In this document: positions 15,409-23,975 of the stretch, in pieces
How positions within the stretch are numbered: position 1 is the stretch's first letter
Layout of the letters: each line of letters starts with the position of its first letter
Assembly (NCBI RefSeq): GCF_017351175.1
Contig: NZ_JAFMPN010000006.1
Location: forward strand, 1 to 64,000
Reading direction: 5' to 3'
DNA length: 64,000 nt
DNA from: Desulfovibrio sp. Huiquan2017
GTDB taxonomy: Bacteria; Desulfobacterota; Desulfovibrionia; Desulfovibrionales; Desulfovibrionaceae
Made by a program: the position numbers and the translations under genes
Notes under the pieces: model-generated
Databases searched by the model: none
Seen by the model: only the letters and a program-made list of their open reading frames with translations
What the model was told of the DNA's origin: nothing

Positions 15409-17854
15409 CGCGCGACCCCGCTTCCCGGATGAACCGCTCGACCTCGGCGTCCACCTGCTCCTCGCTGTCCATGCGCATGTCCATGAGCCTGGTCACGGCC
15501 ATGAGGTAGCCCAGGCGCATGAGCAGCCGCCGGATGTCGTTCTCGGGCAGCCGGGCGCACTTGGCGTCGATCATGTCGCCACGCGTGCTGGTCTCAAACC
15601 CGTAGCTGTCCAGGACCCGGCGGATGAACTCCAGGCGCAGGAGGCGTTGATCAAAGCCCGCGCCGCCGCCCTTGAAACGGAAATTGATGTAGTTGGCCCC
15701 CGCCTCCGGACCGCAAATGGTATCCACCACCGAAAAATGGTAGCCGAAACGAACCATGAGGTGCAGATAATCCTCGGAAATGAGCCCGTAGCTGGCCAAC
15801 AGCTTGGAATCGAAACTGAAGATGCCGCCCGAAACCTTGTCGAACTCCTCCCAGTCCATGGCCGTCAGCCGCGAGGGCCACTTGACCCGCTCGTCGGACA
15901 GGCCGTACCACAGGGCCCACATGGGACGACATTTGATATCCTGGGGCGAGACGGTCTTGCCCTCGCCCGCGTTGGCGAAAAAGCCGTCGCCCAGGTCCAG
16001 GACGTACATGACCAGGGGCAGACTCGTCTCCAGCCGCTTGGCCGAGTGCATGCCCCGGCCCTTCTTGTCCATGACCGCGAACATCTCGTTGACCGACTTC
16101 TCGTGGCAGAAGCGGACCACGTCGTGCAGAGACTTGCAACCCATGGGGGTGAAGTCCTCGGACTGGGGATCGGTCAGATTGAGCTTGACGGTCAGGGGAG
16201 CGACTTTGGCGTACTGGGCGACGACCCGCTCGGAGACCTGCTGTCCTTCCCTGGCCCGGGTCATGATCGCTTCCACGCAACCGTCGTAAATGGCTCCGCC
16301 CGTACCGTCCACGGTGACCAATTGGCCGGGTTCAAGCATGACCGTGACGTCTCCGACCACTACGGGCACGCCCGATTCGCGGGCCACGGAAGCGAAGTGG
16401 CTGGCCCGGCTGCCCGTGGTCGCAACAACTCCGTTCATACGCCCGATGAAGGTCAACAGCGACGGCTTCAGGGTCGGGGTGACGACCACGGCCCCCTCCG
16501 GGATCTGGGCGATGCGTTCTCCGGTGGAGGCGAAATACACAAGCCCGCAGCCCGCACCGGTGGAGGCGCGCTCCAGCCCGTCGGCGATGGGACGCACCGA
16601 AAAAGGCAGGGGGGCCTGTTCGGTCTGGGCCTCTTCGCGCTCCTCCTGCAAGGGGCGGGTCTGGAGAACGTACAGCTTGCCGGTGACGTCCTCGGCCCAT
16701 TCAATGTCCTGGGGCCGCCCGAAGGCCTCTTCCAACCGCAGGGCCAACTGTCCGAGCCGGACCAGCGCCCCTTCCGAGGGCAGGCCGCCCACGTCCGGGG
16801 TACAATCCGCGTCCAGCCTCGGAACGGCATGGCGGGTCAGCACGGCCTTGTCCGGCGAGGTGGACCCGTCCACCAGGCCATGACCCAGGCCACGCACGCC
16901 ATACACGCCCATGGCGTCGCGCCCCCGGCAGTCCGGGTCGCGGGTGTAGAGCACGCCCGCCGTATCCGCGTCCACCATGGGGATGACCAGCACGGCCATG
17001 GCCGTCTCGCTGTCGGTCAGCCCGTTGGAGATGCGGTAGGCCACGGCGCGCGGACAGTACTTGCCCGCCAGGACACGCTTGTAGGCCTCCAGCACGTCGT
17101 TGGGCTGGACGTTCAGCTCCGAGGCATATTGCCCGGCGAAGGATATCTCGCCGTCCTCGGCCAGGGCGCTGGAACGCACGGCGATGAGGTCGTCGCCGTC
17201 GATGATCTCGGACACCCCGAAACGGATGCCCCGGGCGATTTCATCCGGGACCTCGGCGGCCAGGATGAGCTCCTGCATCTCGGCGGTCAACCGGGCCAGC
17301 AGGTCGCGGTCGCCCACGACCATCTGCCGCAGCCGCTTCTCGATCTCGTCGCCCAGGCCGTTGAAATCGATGAAGTAGTTGAAAGCGTTGGCCGTGACCA
17401 CGAAGCCGGGCGGCACCGGGATGCCGTCCAGATTCTTGGCCTTGCCCAAATTGGAGGCCTTGCCGCCCGCCAGCCGGGGCATGGCTCCGGCCTCCTCCAG
17501 GGAGAGGATGTACGGCGGCCCCACCTCGGGTTGTTCGAGCTCCAGGGCCATGCGCACGTAAAAGTCGATCTTGCGAAAATACTCGGGCAGGTCCATGTAC
17601 CGAGTCGGATTCATCTCCACCAACTGCCCGGCCATGGTGGCCACGGCCGAGGACAGCCGATTGGTCATCCAGACCGCACGCTGGCGGTCGGCCAACCGCT
17701 TGCCGTAAAACATCTCCTCCAGGTCGGCGATCAGTTCGAGAGCCACTGCGTCATGGGCCAGCAGGGACTTGAACGCCTCGTATTTGCGCCGAAGCAGAGT
17801 GCCCGGGGCGAACACCTGGTAGGTCCAGTGCCTGAAGAGTTGCTTGAGATACAT
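15401..17854 (-). CDS. PEP-synthase/PPDK-like phosphotransferase with unusual C-terminal domain (817 aa)
   Basis: After an N-terminal helical region of about 115 residues, the product has a PPDK_N/PEP-synthase ATP-grasp domain (GGKASNLGKAKNLDGIPVPPGF; VRSSALAEDGEISFAGQYAS; DIEWAEDVTGKLYVLQTRPL). It then has a mobile phosphohistidine domain with the His in TGSRASHFASVARESGVPVV. The PEP/pyruvate-binding TIM barrel of true PEP synthase is absent. Instead about 270 residues carry LTDPQSEDFTPMGC, HDVVRFCHEKSVNEMF and NFRFKGGGAGFDQR, shared with the paralogue at 46490-49093. The phosphoryl acceptor is unknown. Genes around it encode a receiver, a kinase and a phosphatase. Confidence 0.85.
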   Translation of the reverse strand: MYLKQLFRHWTYQVFAPGTLLRRKYEAFKSLLAHDAVALELIADLEEMFYGKRLADRQRAVWMTNRLSSAVATMAGQLVEMNPTRYMDLPEYFRKIDFYVRMALELEQPEVGPPYILSLEEAGAMPRLAGGKASNLGKAKNLDGIPVPPGFVVTANAFNYFIDFNGLGDEIEKRLRQMVVGDRDLLARLTAEMQELILAAEVPDEIARGIRFGVSEIIDGDDLIAVRSSALAEDGEISFAGQYASELNVQPNDVLEAYKRVLAGKYCPRAVAYRISNGLTDSETAMAVLVIPMVDADTAGVLYTRDPDCRGRDAMGVYGVRGLGHGLVDGSTSPDKAVLTRHAVPRLDADCTPDVGGLPSEGALVRLGQLALRLEEAFGRPQDIEWAEDVTGKLYVLQTRPLQEEREEAQTEQAPLPFSVRPIADGLERASTGAGCGLVYFASTGERIAQIPEGAVVVTPTLKPSLLTFIGRMNGVVATTGSRASHFASVARESGVPVVVGDVTVMLEPGQLVTVDGTGGAIYDGCVEAIMTRAREGQQVSERVVAQYAKVAPLTVKLNLTDPQSEDFTPMGCKSLHDVVRFCHEKSVNEMFAVMDKKGRGMHSAKRLETSLPLVMYVLDLGDGFFANAGEGKTVSPQDIKCRPMWALWYGLSDERVKWPSRLTAMDWEEFDKVSGGIFSFDSKLLASYGLISEDYLHLMVRFGYHFSVVDTICGPEAGANYINFRFKGGGAGFDQRLLRLEFIRRVLDSYGFETSTRGDMIDAKCARLPENDIRRLLMRLGYLMAVTRLMDMRMDSEEQVDAEVERFIREAGSRDG

Positions 17855-17908
17855 GGATCGTCCTTGGCTATACGGTGTGATTTCCGGCTCGGCGCCCGAC
17901 GCGCCCCG

Positions 17909-18274
17909 CTACTCCCCGTCCCCGAGGACCTCGGCCACCTTGACCTCCAGCTCCTCCTTGTTGATGGGCTTGACGCAATACTCCTGCGCCCCGAGCCGGA
18001 GGGACTCTCGGGCGGTCTCCAAGGTGGGATACCCGGTCAGCATGATCGCCTTCATGTCCGGGTTGACTTTCTTGAGTTCCTCCAGGGCCTCCACTCCGGT
18101 CATCTTCTTGAGCTTGATGTCCAGGATGGCGAGGTCGATCTTCGTGCACGCCGCATGATTCAGGGCGTCCTCCTCCTCGGTAAAATTCCACACATGATGT
18201 CCCTTGCGTTCCAAGATGCGCTTGACCAGCATCCCGGCGTCGCTGATATCGTCGAGTACCAATATATTCGCCAT
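17909..18274 (-). CDS. Stand-alone receiver domain response regulator (121 aa)
   Basis: This is a single CheY-like receiver with acidic residues Asp8/Asp9, phosphoacceptor Asp52 (AILDIKLKKM), Thr in MLTGYP, and Lys in CVKPINKEE. No output domain is present, so it acts by protein contact or as a phosphorelay intermediate. It follows the kinase gene by 3 bp and precedes the PEP-synthase-like gene. Confidence 0.92.
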   Translation of the reverse strand: MANILVLDDISDAGMLVKRILERKGHHVWNFTEEEDALNHAACTKIDLAILDIKLKKMTGVEALEELKKVNPDMKAIMLTGYPTLETARESLRLGAQEYCVKPINKEELEVKVAEVLGDGE

Positions 18275-18277
18275 GAT

Positions 18278-20347
18278 CTACTCCTTTTCAGGCTCCCCGC
18301 TGTCCGGACCTTGATGGTCCAGCGGGAGGTTCACTTCAAAGACCGTTCCACCGCCCATGTCCTCGCCCCTCGCGTCGGGGGGAAAGCCGAAGTCCTCGGG
18401 GACCGGGCTGACGGCGCGGATGTCGCCGCCATGGTCCTCGATGATCCCGAAGGAGACGGACAACCCCAGGCCGGTGCCTTTGTCGACGGCCTTGGTGCTG
18501 TAGAACGGATCGAAAATTTTCTTGAGTCCTTCCTTGGCGATGCCCGAACCGTTGTCGGCCACCCACAGGGAGACGATGCCGCTCGGGGTGTCCAGCCGGG
18601 TGCGGATGACGATGGTCCCTCCCAGGCCGCCCATGGCGTCCCGCGCGTTGGTCAACAGGTTAATCCAGACCTGCTTGAGTTTCTCCGGATCGCCGTAGAT
18701 GATCGGATAGCGGTCGTCGAGCTGGGTGACGATCTTCACCTTGTCCAGTTCCAGGGTGTGCCGCACCAGGGAAACCGCTTCCATGACCGAATTGTTGAAG
18801 CACATCTCGCGCTTGGCGGACTGGGTCTGGCGGGAAAAACCGAGCAGATCGGCCACGATCTTCTTGCAGACCTGGGTCTGCTTTTCGATGATGGCCAGGT
18901 CCTGGTGGATCTGGCTGCCCGCCTCCACATCCTCCTGCAACAATTGGGAGTATCCCAGAATGATGCCCAGCGGGGTGTTGATTTCATGGGCCACGCCGCC
19001 CGCCAGCAACCCCAGGGACTCCATCTTCTGGGCCTGGATGAGCTGGTTCTCGTAGCGCTTGATGTCCGAAATGTCGCGATCGGTCCGGAGCAGCCCGTCG
19101 ATGCGCCCCTCGTCGTTGAAGACCGGCACGCAGACCACGTGAAACCAATGTTCGCCGCCGCCCGCTTCGACCATGAGCTGAGTGTCCAGGCGGCGCCCGG
19201 ACTGGAGGATATCGCGAGCCGCCATGTGGCGTTTCTCGGCCTCGGCCTCGGGGAAGAGGTCGAAGTCGGTCTTGCCTTCGATCTTGGCCAGGGACATGCC
19301 CACCGACTCGGCGAAGCTCTTGTTGCATCCCCGGTAGCGCATGGTTGCATCCACCAGGGAGACGCGGTCCGGGCTGACGTCCAGGATGGTCCGGGTCAGC
19401 CGCTGCTGGTCGCGCAAGTTGCGCTCGGCGTCGCGCAGCTCATCGATATGGGACTTGAGGGACAAGGCCATGACGTCGAAGGTTTCGGCCAGATCCTGGA
19501 TCTCGTCGCCCGCGTTCTCGCGGTAGACCGCGCAATGGCGGCAGGACTGCAAGCGGCATTGGAAATTGCCCTCGTTGTTGCAGTCCGGGCACATGGTCCC
19601 GGCAATGTACCAGCACCGCCGCCGGGTCTCGCCGTAGGCTGGGCACTGGGGGGTCTTGCAATCCTGCTTCTCCCAGCAATGGATGCCCCAGGAAGGGCCG
19701 GACATGGTGTCCAGGTTGCCGGTCAGCATCTCTTCGGCGTGGGAGCGCAACAGGGCCAACCGGGCGGTCACGCGGCGGGCGAAGACCGTGCCCAGCGAAG
19801 TGGCCAGGAACAGGGCCCCGGCGAACAGCCCGGCCATGAGCGTGAGCTGGCGTTGCACGGCCAGTTGGATGCGCGCCTGGGACAGGCCGATGCGCACCGT
19901 CCCCAGCCGCCCGTCCGAAACCAGAACAGGCGCCGCGAAATCATAGATGCGCCGCGAACCGTCCACCAGGAGCTGAATGTGCAGGGCTTCGCCCGTGGCC
20001 ACCTTGTTGGCGTCCACGAGGTCCACGGGAAATCCCCGCTGGAAGGTGTGGACCAGGACATACCCGTTCTTGTCCTGGACAAAAGCGTAGATGACGTCCT
20101 CCACCGTGGACTGCTCGTCTACCATGTTCTTCAGACGCAGAAAATCCCGGGCCAGCAGGGAATCCACGGCGCGCACGGACAGCCCTTCGGCCAGGGCGGA
20201 GCCGCGCTTCTTGCTCTCATCCACCAGGGAATTGGCGCTCATGGTCCCGATGAGCGGCAGCAACAACACGGCCATGCCCACAAGGATGGCGGACATGCCC
20301 AGATTGAGCTTGGTGCGGAACTTAAGCCGAGGAAGGATTCGCTTCAT
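18278..20347 (-). CDS. Membrane histidine kinase with a nine-cysteine module, PAS, HisKA and HATPase
   Basis: The 689-aa kinase has a TM segment (about 15-37), a periplasmic sensor (about 38-165), a second TM (about 168-190) and a HAMP-like stretch. Next is a block with nine cysteines between residues 224 and 272 (CWEKQDC, CPAYGETRRRC, MCPDC, CRLQSCRHC). A PAS domain (about 320-435), HisKA (VAHEINTPLGIILGYS, the phosphoacceptor His) and HATPase (NLLTNARDAMGG, DNGSGIAKEGL, GTGLGLSVS) complete it. The Cys block could bind a metal or Fe-S cluster and sense redox. It lies 6 bp after the PhnD-like lipoprotein gene, which may be its extracellular ligand-binding partner. Confidence 0.9.
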   Translation of the reverse strand: MKRILPRLKFRTKLNLGMSAILVGMAVLLLPLIGTMSANSLVDESKKRGSALAEGLSVRAVDSLLARDFLRLKNMVDEQSTVEDVIYAFVQDKNGYVLVHTFQRGFPVDLVDANKVATGEALHIQLLVDGSRRIYDFAAPVLVSDGRLGTVRIGLSQARIQLAVQRQLTLMAGLFAGALFLATSLGTVFARRVTARLALLRSHAEEMLTGNLDTMSGPSWGIHCWEKQDCKTPQCPAYGETRRRCWYIAGTMCPDCNNEGNFQCRLQSCRHCAVYRENAGDEIQDLAETFDVMALSLKSHIDELRDAERNLRDQQRLTRTILDVSPDRVSLVDATMRYRGCNKSFAESVGMSLAKIEGKTDFDLFPEAEAEKRHMAARDILQSGRRLDTQLMVEAGGGEHWFHVVCVPVFNDEGRIDGLLRTDRDISDIKRYENQLIQAQKMESLGLLAGGVAHEINTPLGIILGYSQLLQEDVEAGSQIHQDLAIIEKQTQVCKKIVADLLGFSRQTQSAKREMCFNNSVMEAVSLVRHTLELDKVKIVTQLDDRYPIIYGDPEKLKQVWINLLTNARDAMGGLGGTIVIRTRLDTPSGIVSLWVADNGSGIAKEGLKKIFDPFYSTKAVDKGTGLGLSVSFGIIEDHGGDIRAVSPVPEDFGFPPDARGEDMGGGTVFEVNLPLDHQGPDSGEPEKE

Positions 20348-20353
20348 TCCCGC

Positions 20354-21310
20354 CTACCGGTCAAGTTGCAGTTTCTCGGCCAGTTTTCTGACCGGGTCAT
20401 AATCGAGATCGCGGGCAGGGCTGATCCCCTGCATCCCCGCGGCACTCAGGATGGCTCGATGTTCCGGGGTGTCCTGATCCAGGGCGAACATGGCCTTGGC
20501 GATGGCGTCCACCACGGCCGGATCGAGCCCCTTGCGGGCCGAATAGACCCAGCCGGGATAGGTCCTGGTCTCGGCCAGAACGCGGATGGAGTCGAGATCG
20601 ATCTTGTTTTTGACCACGTCCAGGGTACCCTTGCGGATGGTCCCGATGTCGTAGACGCCCGCGTGCACCGCCAGGACGACCTTCTCCTGTTTGCCGCCCG
20701 GGCCGGGCGCGAAATCCACGGTCTCGAAGTCGGAAAGCCGGATGCCGTGGTTGTAGAAGAGCCCCAGGGGGAAGAGAAAGCCGCCTGCGGAGTTCGGGTC
20801 CACGGCGATCCAGCGCTTGCCCCGGCAGTCGTCCACGCTGGTCACTGCCGCATTGTCCGCGCGGGCGATGATCTGGCCCCGGAAGGAGGGCTCGCCCGAG
20901 GGTTCGATGACCCGGGCGAAGGCCTGCGCCCCAGCCTTGGCCAGGCGCACGTAGACGAACGGATTGGAATAGGAAATGTCGATCTCGCCGCGCTCGACCA
21001 TCTTGACGTGCTCATCGAAGGTATCCGGGAATATCTGCCGAAGAGGCAGCCCGGTGGTCTTGCGCAGGTACTCCAGAAGCCGCCGGTGGCGCTGGTAGGA
21101 AATGGTGTGGGAATACTGGGGCAGATAGGCGTAGGTGATGGCCTCCACCATGCGGGGAGCCACCAGATCCTCGCGCTTGGACAGGTCCACCTTGACCGGT
21201 TTCTCGTCCGAACAGGAGACGAGAACCGGGAGAACGAGCAGCACGAGCAGGAGTATCCTGAAAATCATTCGTCGTATTGTCATGGTCATGGTCGTGGGGT
21301 CGGTGGTCAT
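20354..21310 (-). CDS. PhnD-like phosphate/phosphonate-family substrate-binding lipoprotein
   Basis: The 318-aa product has a lipoprotein signal with a VLVSC lipobox (Cys33), then a PhnD/SBP_bac domain (YAYLPQYSHTISYQRHRRLLEYL; DISYSNPFVYVRLAKAGA; GKRWIAVDPNSAGGFLFP; RKGTLDVVKNK). No ABC permease or ATPase genes accompany it. The adjacent kinase gene suggests it serves as a periplasmic sensor rather than a transporter component. The start at 21310 is chosen for GGGAG upstream; a start 24 bases further downstream would also leave the signal peptide intact. Confidence 0.85.
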   Translation of the reverse strand: MTTDPTTMTMTIRRMIFRILLLVLLVLPVLVSCSDEKPVKVDLSKREDLVAPRMVEAITYAYLPQYSHTISYQRHRRLLEYLRKTTGLPLRQIFPDTFDEHVKMVERGEIDISYSNPFVYVRLAKAGAQAFARVIEPSGEPSFRGQIIARADNAAVTSVDDCRGKRWIAVDPNSAGGFLFPLGLFYNHGIRLSDFETVDFAPGPGGKQEKVVLAVHAGVYDIGTIRKGTLDVVKNKIDLDSIRVLAETRTYPGWVYSARKGLDPAVVDAIAKAMFALDQDTPEHRAILSAAGMQGISPARDLDYDPVRKLAEKLQLDR

Positions 21311-21462
21311 GGGCGCTCCCGGCGCCGCGTTACGGACGTTCCTTGAAACAGTACAGAAATTCAGGCCGTATTCCAACAGTTCTTATCCCTTGGCAACTTG
21401 TCCTCAAGTCAGTATGAAAGGGACCACAGCACATGGGCGCGCCCAAGCAAGGAGATCCTCCG

Positions 21463-21975
21463 ATGACGACCATTTTCAAAATCCCCATGAGCAAGACCGT
21501 GCTCACCTTTTTTCTCCTGGTCGTGGCCGTCGTGGCCGCGGCCGTGGCCTGGAGCTTCAACTCCGGCCTGATGTGGACCGGCATCTGCCTGATAGCCGTG
21601 GCCGGTCCCCTGGCCCTGTTCTATTGGTACATGCTCTACATCACGCCCAAACGGGCTACGGTCACCGTGGCCGACGAGGGCATCCTTCTGGCCGCTCCGC
21701 CGTTCGCCTCGGCGGTCATCCCCTGGGCCTCGGTGGTCAAGACTTTTCCGGTGGACCTGCGCCGGGACGAGGCGTTCAAGATAGCCAAGACCAAGAAATT
21801 CATGAGCTTCGGCGGCTACCGTTCCGGCGTGGTCGAGATCGGGGACAGCAAGGAGGCGGTTATCGTGTCCAACCGACACGACGTGCTTTGCGTCCAGACC
21901 GGGGAGCGCTTCTATCTGCTCGGCCCGTCCGACCTGCCCGGTTTCATGGAGGCCGTGGAAAAGGCCGCTCCCTAG
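21463..21975 (+). CDS. Small membrane protein with bacterial PH-like domain
   Basis: The 170-aa product has two TM helices (about residues 10-30 and 38-60) and a cytoplasmic beta-rich domain starting ITPKRATVTVADEGILL. That domain resembles the bacterial PH-like domains of DUF-type membrane proteins. The ATG at 21463 has AAGGAG 8 bases upstream, better than the ATG at 21433. It is monocistronic, divergent from the PhnD-like operon, and ends at a strong shared terminator. Function unknown. Confidence 0.7.
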   Translation: MTTIFKIPMSKTVLTFFLLVVAVVAAAVAWSFNSGLMWTGICLIAVAGPLALFYWYMLYITPKRATVTVADEGILLAAPPFASAVIPWASVVKTFPVDLRRDEAFKIAKTKKFMSFGGYRSGVVEIGDSKEAVIVSNRHDVLCVQTGERFYLLGPSDLPGFMEAVEKAAP

Positions 21976-22004
21976 ACCGGCCCGGCCGATCCTTTCAAAG
22001 AACA

Positions 22005-22031
22005 AAGCCGCCCCGAGGGGCGGCTTTTCCT
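22005..22031. terminator. Bidirectional rho-independent terminator
   Basis: The stem AAGCCGCCCC/GGGGCGGCTT (22005-22026) is followed by TTTCCTTTTT on the plus strand and by TTTGTTCTTTG on the minus strand. It lies between the converging genes ending at 21975 and 22044. Confidence 0.85.
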
Positions 22032-22043
22032 TTTTCGAAATCG

Positions 22044-22703
22044 CTAGGACCCTTCGGGGACCGGCTTGCTCTTGAAGAGCCCCGGCTTGCCCTTGGCGCG
22101 TCCCTTCCGGGCCTGAAAATAGGCTTTCCTGTCCTCTTCGCTGAGCAGGTCCGTAAAGTTCAGCATCTCCTCCCCGGCCTCGTTCTCCTTGACCTTCCGG
22201 CGGATGGACTTGAAAACCGGAATCCACGGCTTGGCCTTGCAAAAAAGGTATCGAACCAGGATGTAGACCGGGATGAAGATAAAGGCCGGTCCCACCGCGC
22301 CCATGAACGGCACGTCGAAATCAACCTGAGCGAAGCGGTAGAAAAGCCAGCCGATGGTGAAGGGCACGATCCACAGGGACGAGGCGAACAAGGCCATGTG
22401 GGCGAAGAAGTTCTTGCCGAAGGCGTCGTTGGCGATGGAGTTGCAGGCTTTCCACGCGGTCTTGTCCTTGGCACCGAGCGCCCGGACGGAAAAATTGTGA
22501 TTGTCGATCATTTCACGGTTGAGAATGGCGAAATGCCGCTTGTTGAGGAAATAGACCCCGGCCATGCACAACTCGCCGATAACCGTGGCCACCAGGCAAA
22601 CCCAAATCAGCCCGACGGCGAATCCAACATAGGCGTTGCCGCTGGTGCGGAATGCCCATATCAGCCAGGGATCAAGAAATTCATATACCATTGAGCCTGT
22701 CAT
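22044..22703 (-). CDS. Unknown membrane protein paired with TauE/SafE exporter (219 aa)
   Basis: The product has four to five TM helices (about 35-58, 108-128, 138-160) and a charged cytoplasmic C-terminus (FTDLLSEEDRKAYFQARKGRAKGK). I do not recognise a named family. It follows the TauE/SafE gene by 66 bp in the same orientation, across an intercistronic hairpin, so it may be an accessory subunit or partner of that exporter. The start at 22703 lacks a strong ribosome site; the ATG four codons later is an alternative. Confidence 0.7.
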   Translation of the reverse strand: MTGSMVYEFLDPWLIWAFRTSGNAYVGFAVGLIWVCLVATVIGELCMAGVYFLNKRHFAILNREMIDNHNFSVRALGAKDKTAWKACNSIANDAFGKNFFAHMALFASSLWIVPFTIGWLFYRFAQVDFDVPFMGAVGPAFIFIPVYILVRYLFCKAKPWIPVFKSIRRKVKENEAGEEMLNFTDLLSEEDRKAYFQARKGRAKGKPGLFKSKPVPEGS

Positions 22704-22725
22704 AGCGATGCCTGTAATGTCCTGT

Positions 22726-22752
22726 GGAGGCCGCCCGCGAGAGGCGGCCTCC
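22726..22752. other. Intercistronic hairpin between exporter and its partner gene
   Basis: A perfect 10-bp stem (GGAGGCCGCC with GGCGGCCTCC) and 7-base loop lie between the two genes. No T-run follows on the minus strand. It may stabilise or trim the mRNA or partly attenuate transcription. Confidence 0.6.
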
Positions 22753-22769
22753 GTTGTTTCGTTCCGAGA

Positions 22770-23891
22770 CTAGATGGGAAGCAGGATGCCGAAGAAGCCC
22801 TTCAGCGTGTACTTCAGACCGACATACACGGCCAGCAGGATGAAGAGGCGCTTCAGCCAGATGTCCGGGATGTACTTGGAGGTCTTGGGACCGATAACGG
22901 AGCCGATGACGATGCCGACGAGTTCGGCGCCGATCAGGCTCCACTCGACCGGAGTGGACCGCAGGATCATGTAGGAGGCAATGGAGTTGACCATGCCGAC
23001 AAAGACGGCCATGGCGGAGGTTCCGGCCACCAAGTACATGGGCAGACCGGCCACGGAGGTCAGGAACGGCACCAGCAGGAAGCCGCCGCCGACGCCCAGG
23101 AAGGAGGCCAGGGCGGAGATGAAGAAGCCGCCAACCACGGGGATCAGGGGGTTGAACTTGAACTCGACGCCGAAGAAGGTGAACTCGCACTGGGTCGGGG
23201 TGAACTTCTGAACCTTCACACCCATCTCGGCCATGTCCACGGTGCCGCCTTTCTGCTGTTCCTTGACGGAGTTCTGGAAGGCCTCGGCGGCCTTCTTGGC
23301 AGCCTTCTTGCTTTGCTGGCCCTTCGGGGTGGTCTCATAGAAGAGGTAGCAGCCCAGGAACAGGACGAACAGGCCGAAGTAACCCAGGTAGGCCTTCAGG
23401 CTGATCTTGCCGGCGGTCAGCCAGGGCACCAGCCAGGAACCGGACACGGAACCGATGGCCAAGGCGATGCCCAGGGGCAGCACCAGACGACCGGCCTTCC
23501 AGTAGTTGATGGAGGACAGGGCGGCGGAACAACCGACCAGCCACTGGTTGGACACGCGGATGGAGTCGGTGACGACCTTGTTCAGCTTGGAGCCCTTGCC
23601 GAAAGAGCTGGCGTAGTCGCCCAGGCCGTAGATGGTGATGTGACCGACGCCGGCCATGATGCCGCCGAAGGCGCCGACGGTGGAGAAAATCCAGCCTACC
23701 CAGATCGCCCACAGGAAGCCGATGACGATGTTCAATTGCGGACCGCCGGGGATGCCCATATAGCCGGGCTCACCGGTGGGTTTGGCTTCGGCGATGGCGT
23801 CGGCCAGGCGGTCGGCCAAGGCGGGCTGGGCCATGAGGCAGACAGCCGCAACCAGGGCCAGCATCAGGAGAGTTTTCTTGGAACGTAACAC
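22770..23891 (-). CDS. TauE/SafE-family membrane transporter (putative sulfite/sulfoacetate-type exporter)
   Basis: The 373-aa product has an N-terminal signal-like helix (LLMLALVAAVCLMAQPALA) and about eight further TM helices in two halves. A cytoplasmic linker of about 65 residues separates them (GQQSKKAAKKAAEAFQNSVK). The family signature glycine clusters are GAFGGIMAGVGHI and FLGVGGGFLLVPFL. TauE/SafE proteins export or import organic and inorganic sulfur anions; the substrate cannot be read from sequence. The start is GTG at 23891, preceded by a strong GGAGGAGGT site. Confidence 0.87.
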   Translation of the reverse strand: MLRSKKTLLMLALVAAVCLMAQPALADRLADAIAEAKPTGEPGYMGIPGGPQLNIVIGFLWAIWVGWIFSTVGAFGGIMAGVGHITIYGLGDYASSFGKGSKLNKVVTDSIRVSNQWLVGCSAALSSINYWKAGRLVLPLGIALAIGSVSGSWLVPWLTAGKISLKAYLGYFGLFVLFLGCYLFYETTPKGQQSKKAAKKAAEAFQNSVKEQQKGGTVDMAEMGVKVQKFTPTQCEFTFFGVEFKFNPLIPVVGGFFISALASFLGVGGGFLLVPFLTSVAGLPMYLVAGTSAMAVFVGMVNSIASYMILRSTPVEWSLIGAELVGIVIGSVIGPKTSKYIPDIWLKRLFILLAVYVGLKYTLKGFFGILLPI

Positions 23892-23975
23892 AGTTACCTC
23901 CTCCTCGAATGAATGTTAAAAGGACCCCAAAATGTCACTCCGCGTCCCCCAAGGCCACGGAGTTGATACCTGAGA

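Noticed and set aside
15647-21346. Very long open frame (1899 codons) on the plus strand
   Set aside because: It runs antisense across the phosphotransferase, receiver, kinase and lipoprotein genes, all of which have clear domains. The high GC content explains the lack of stops.
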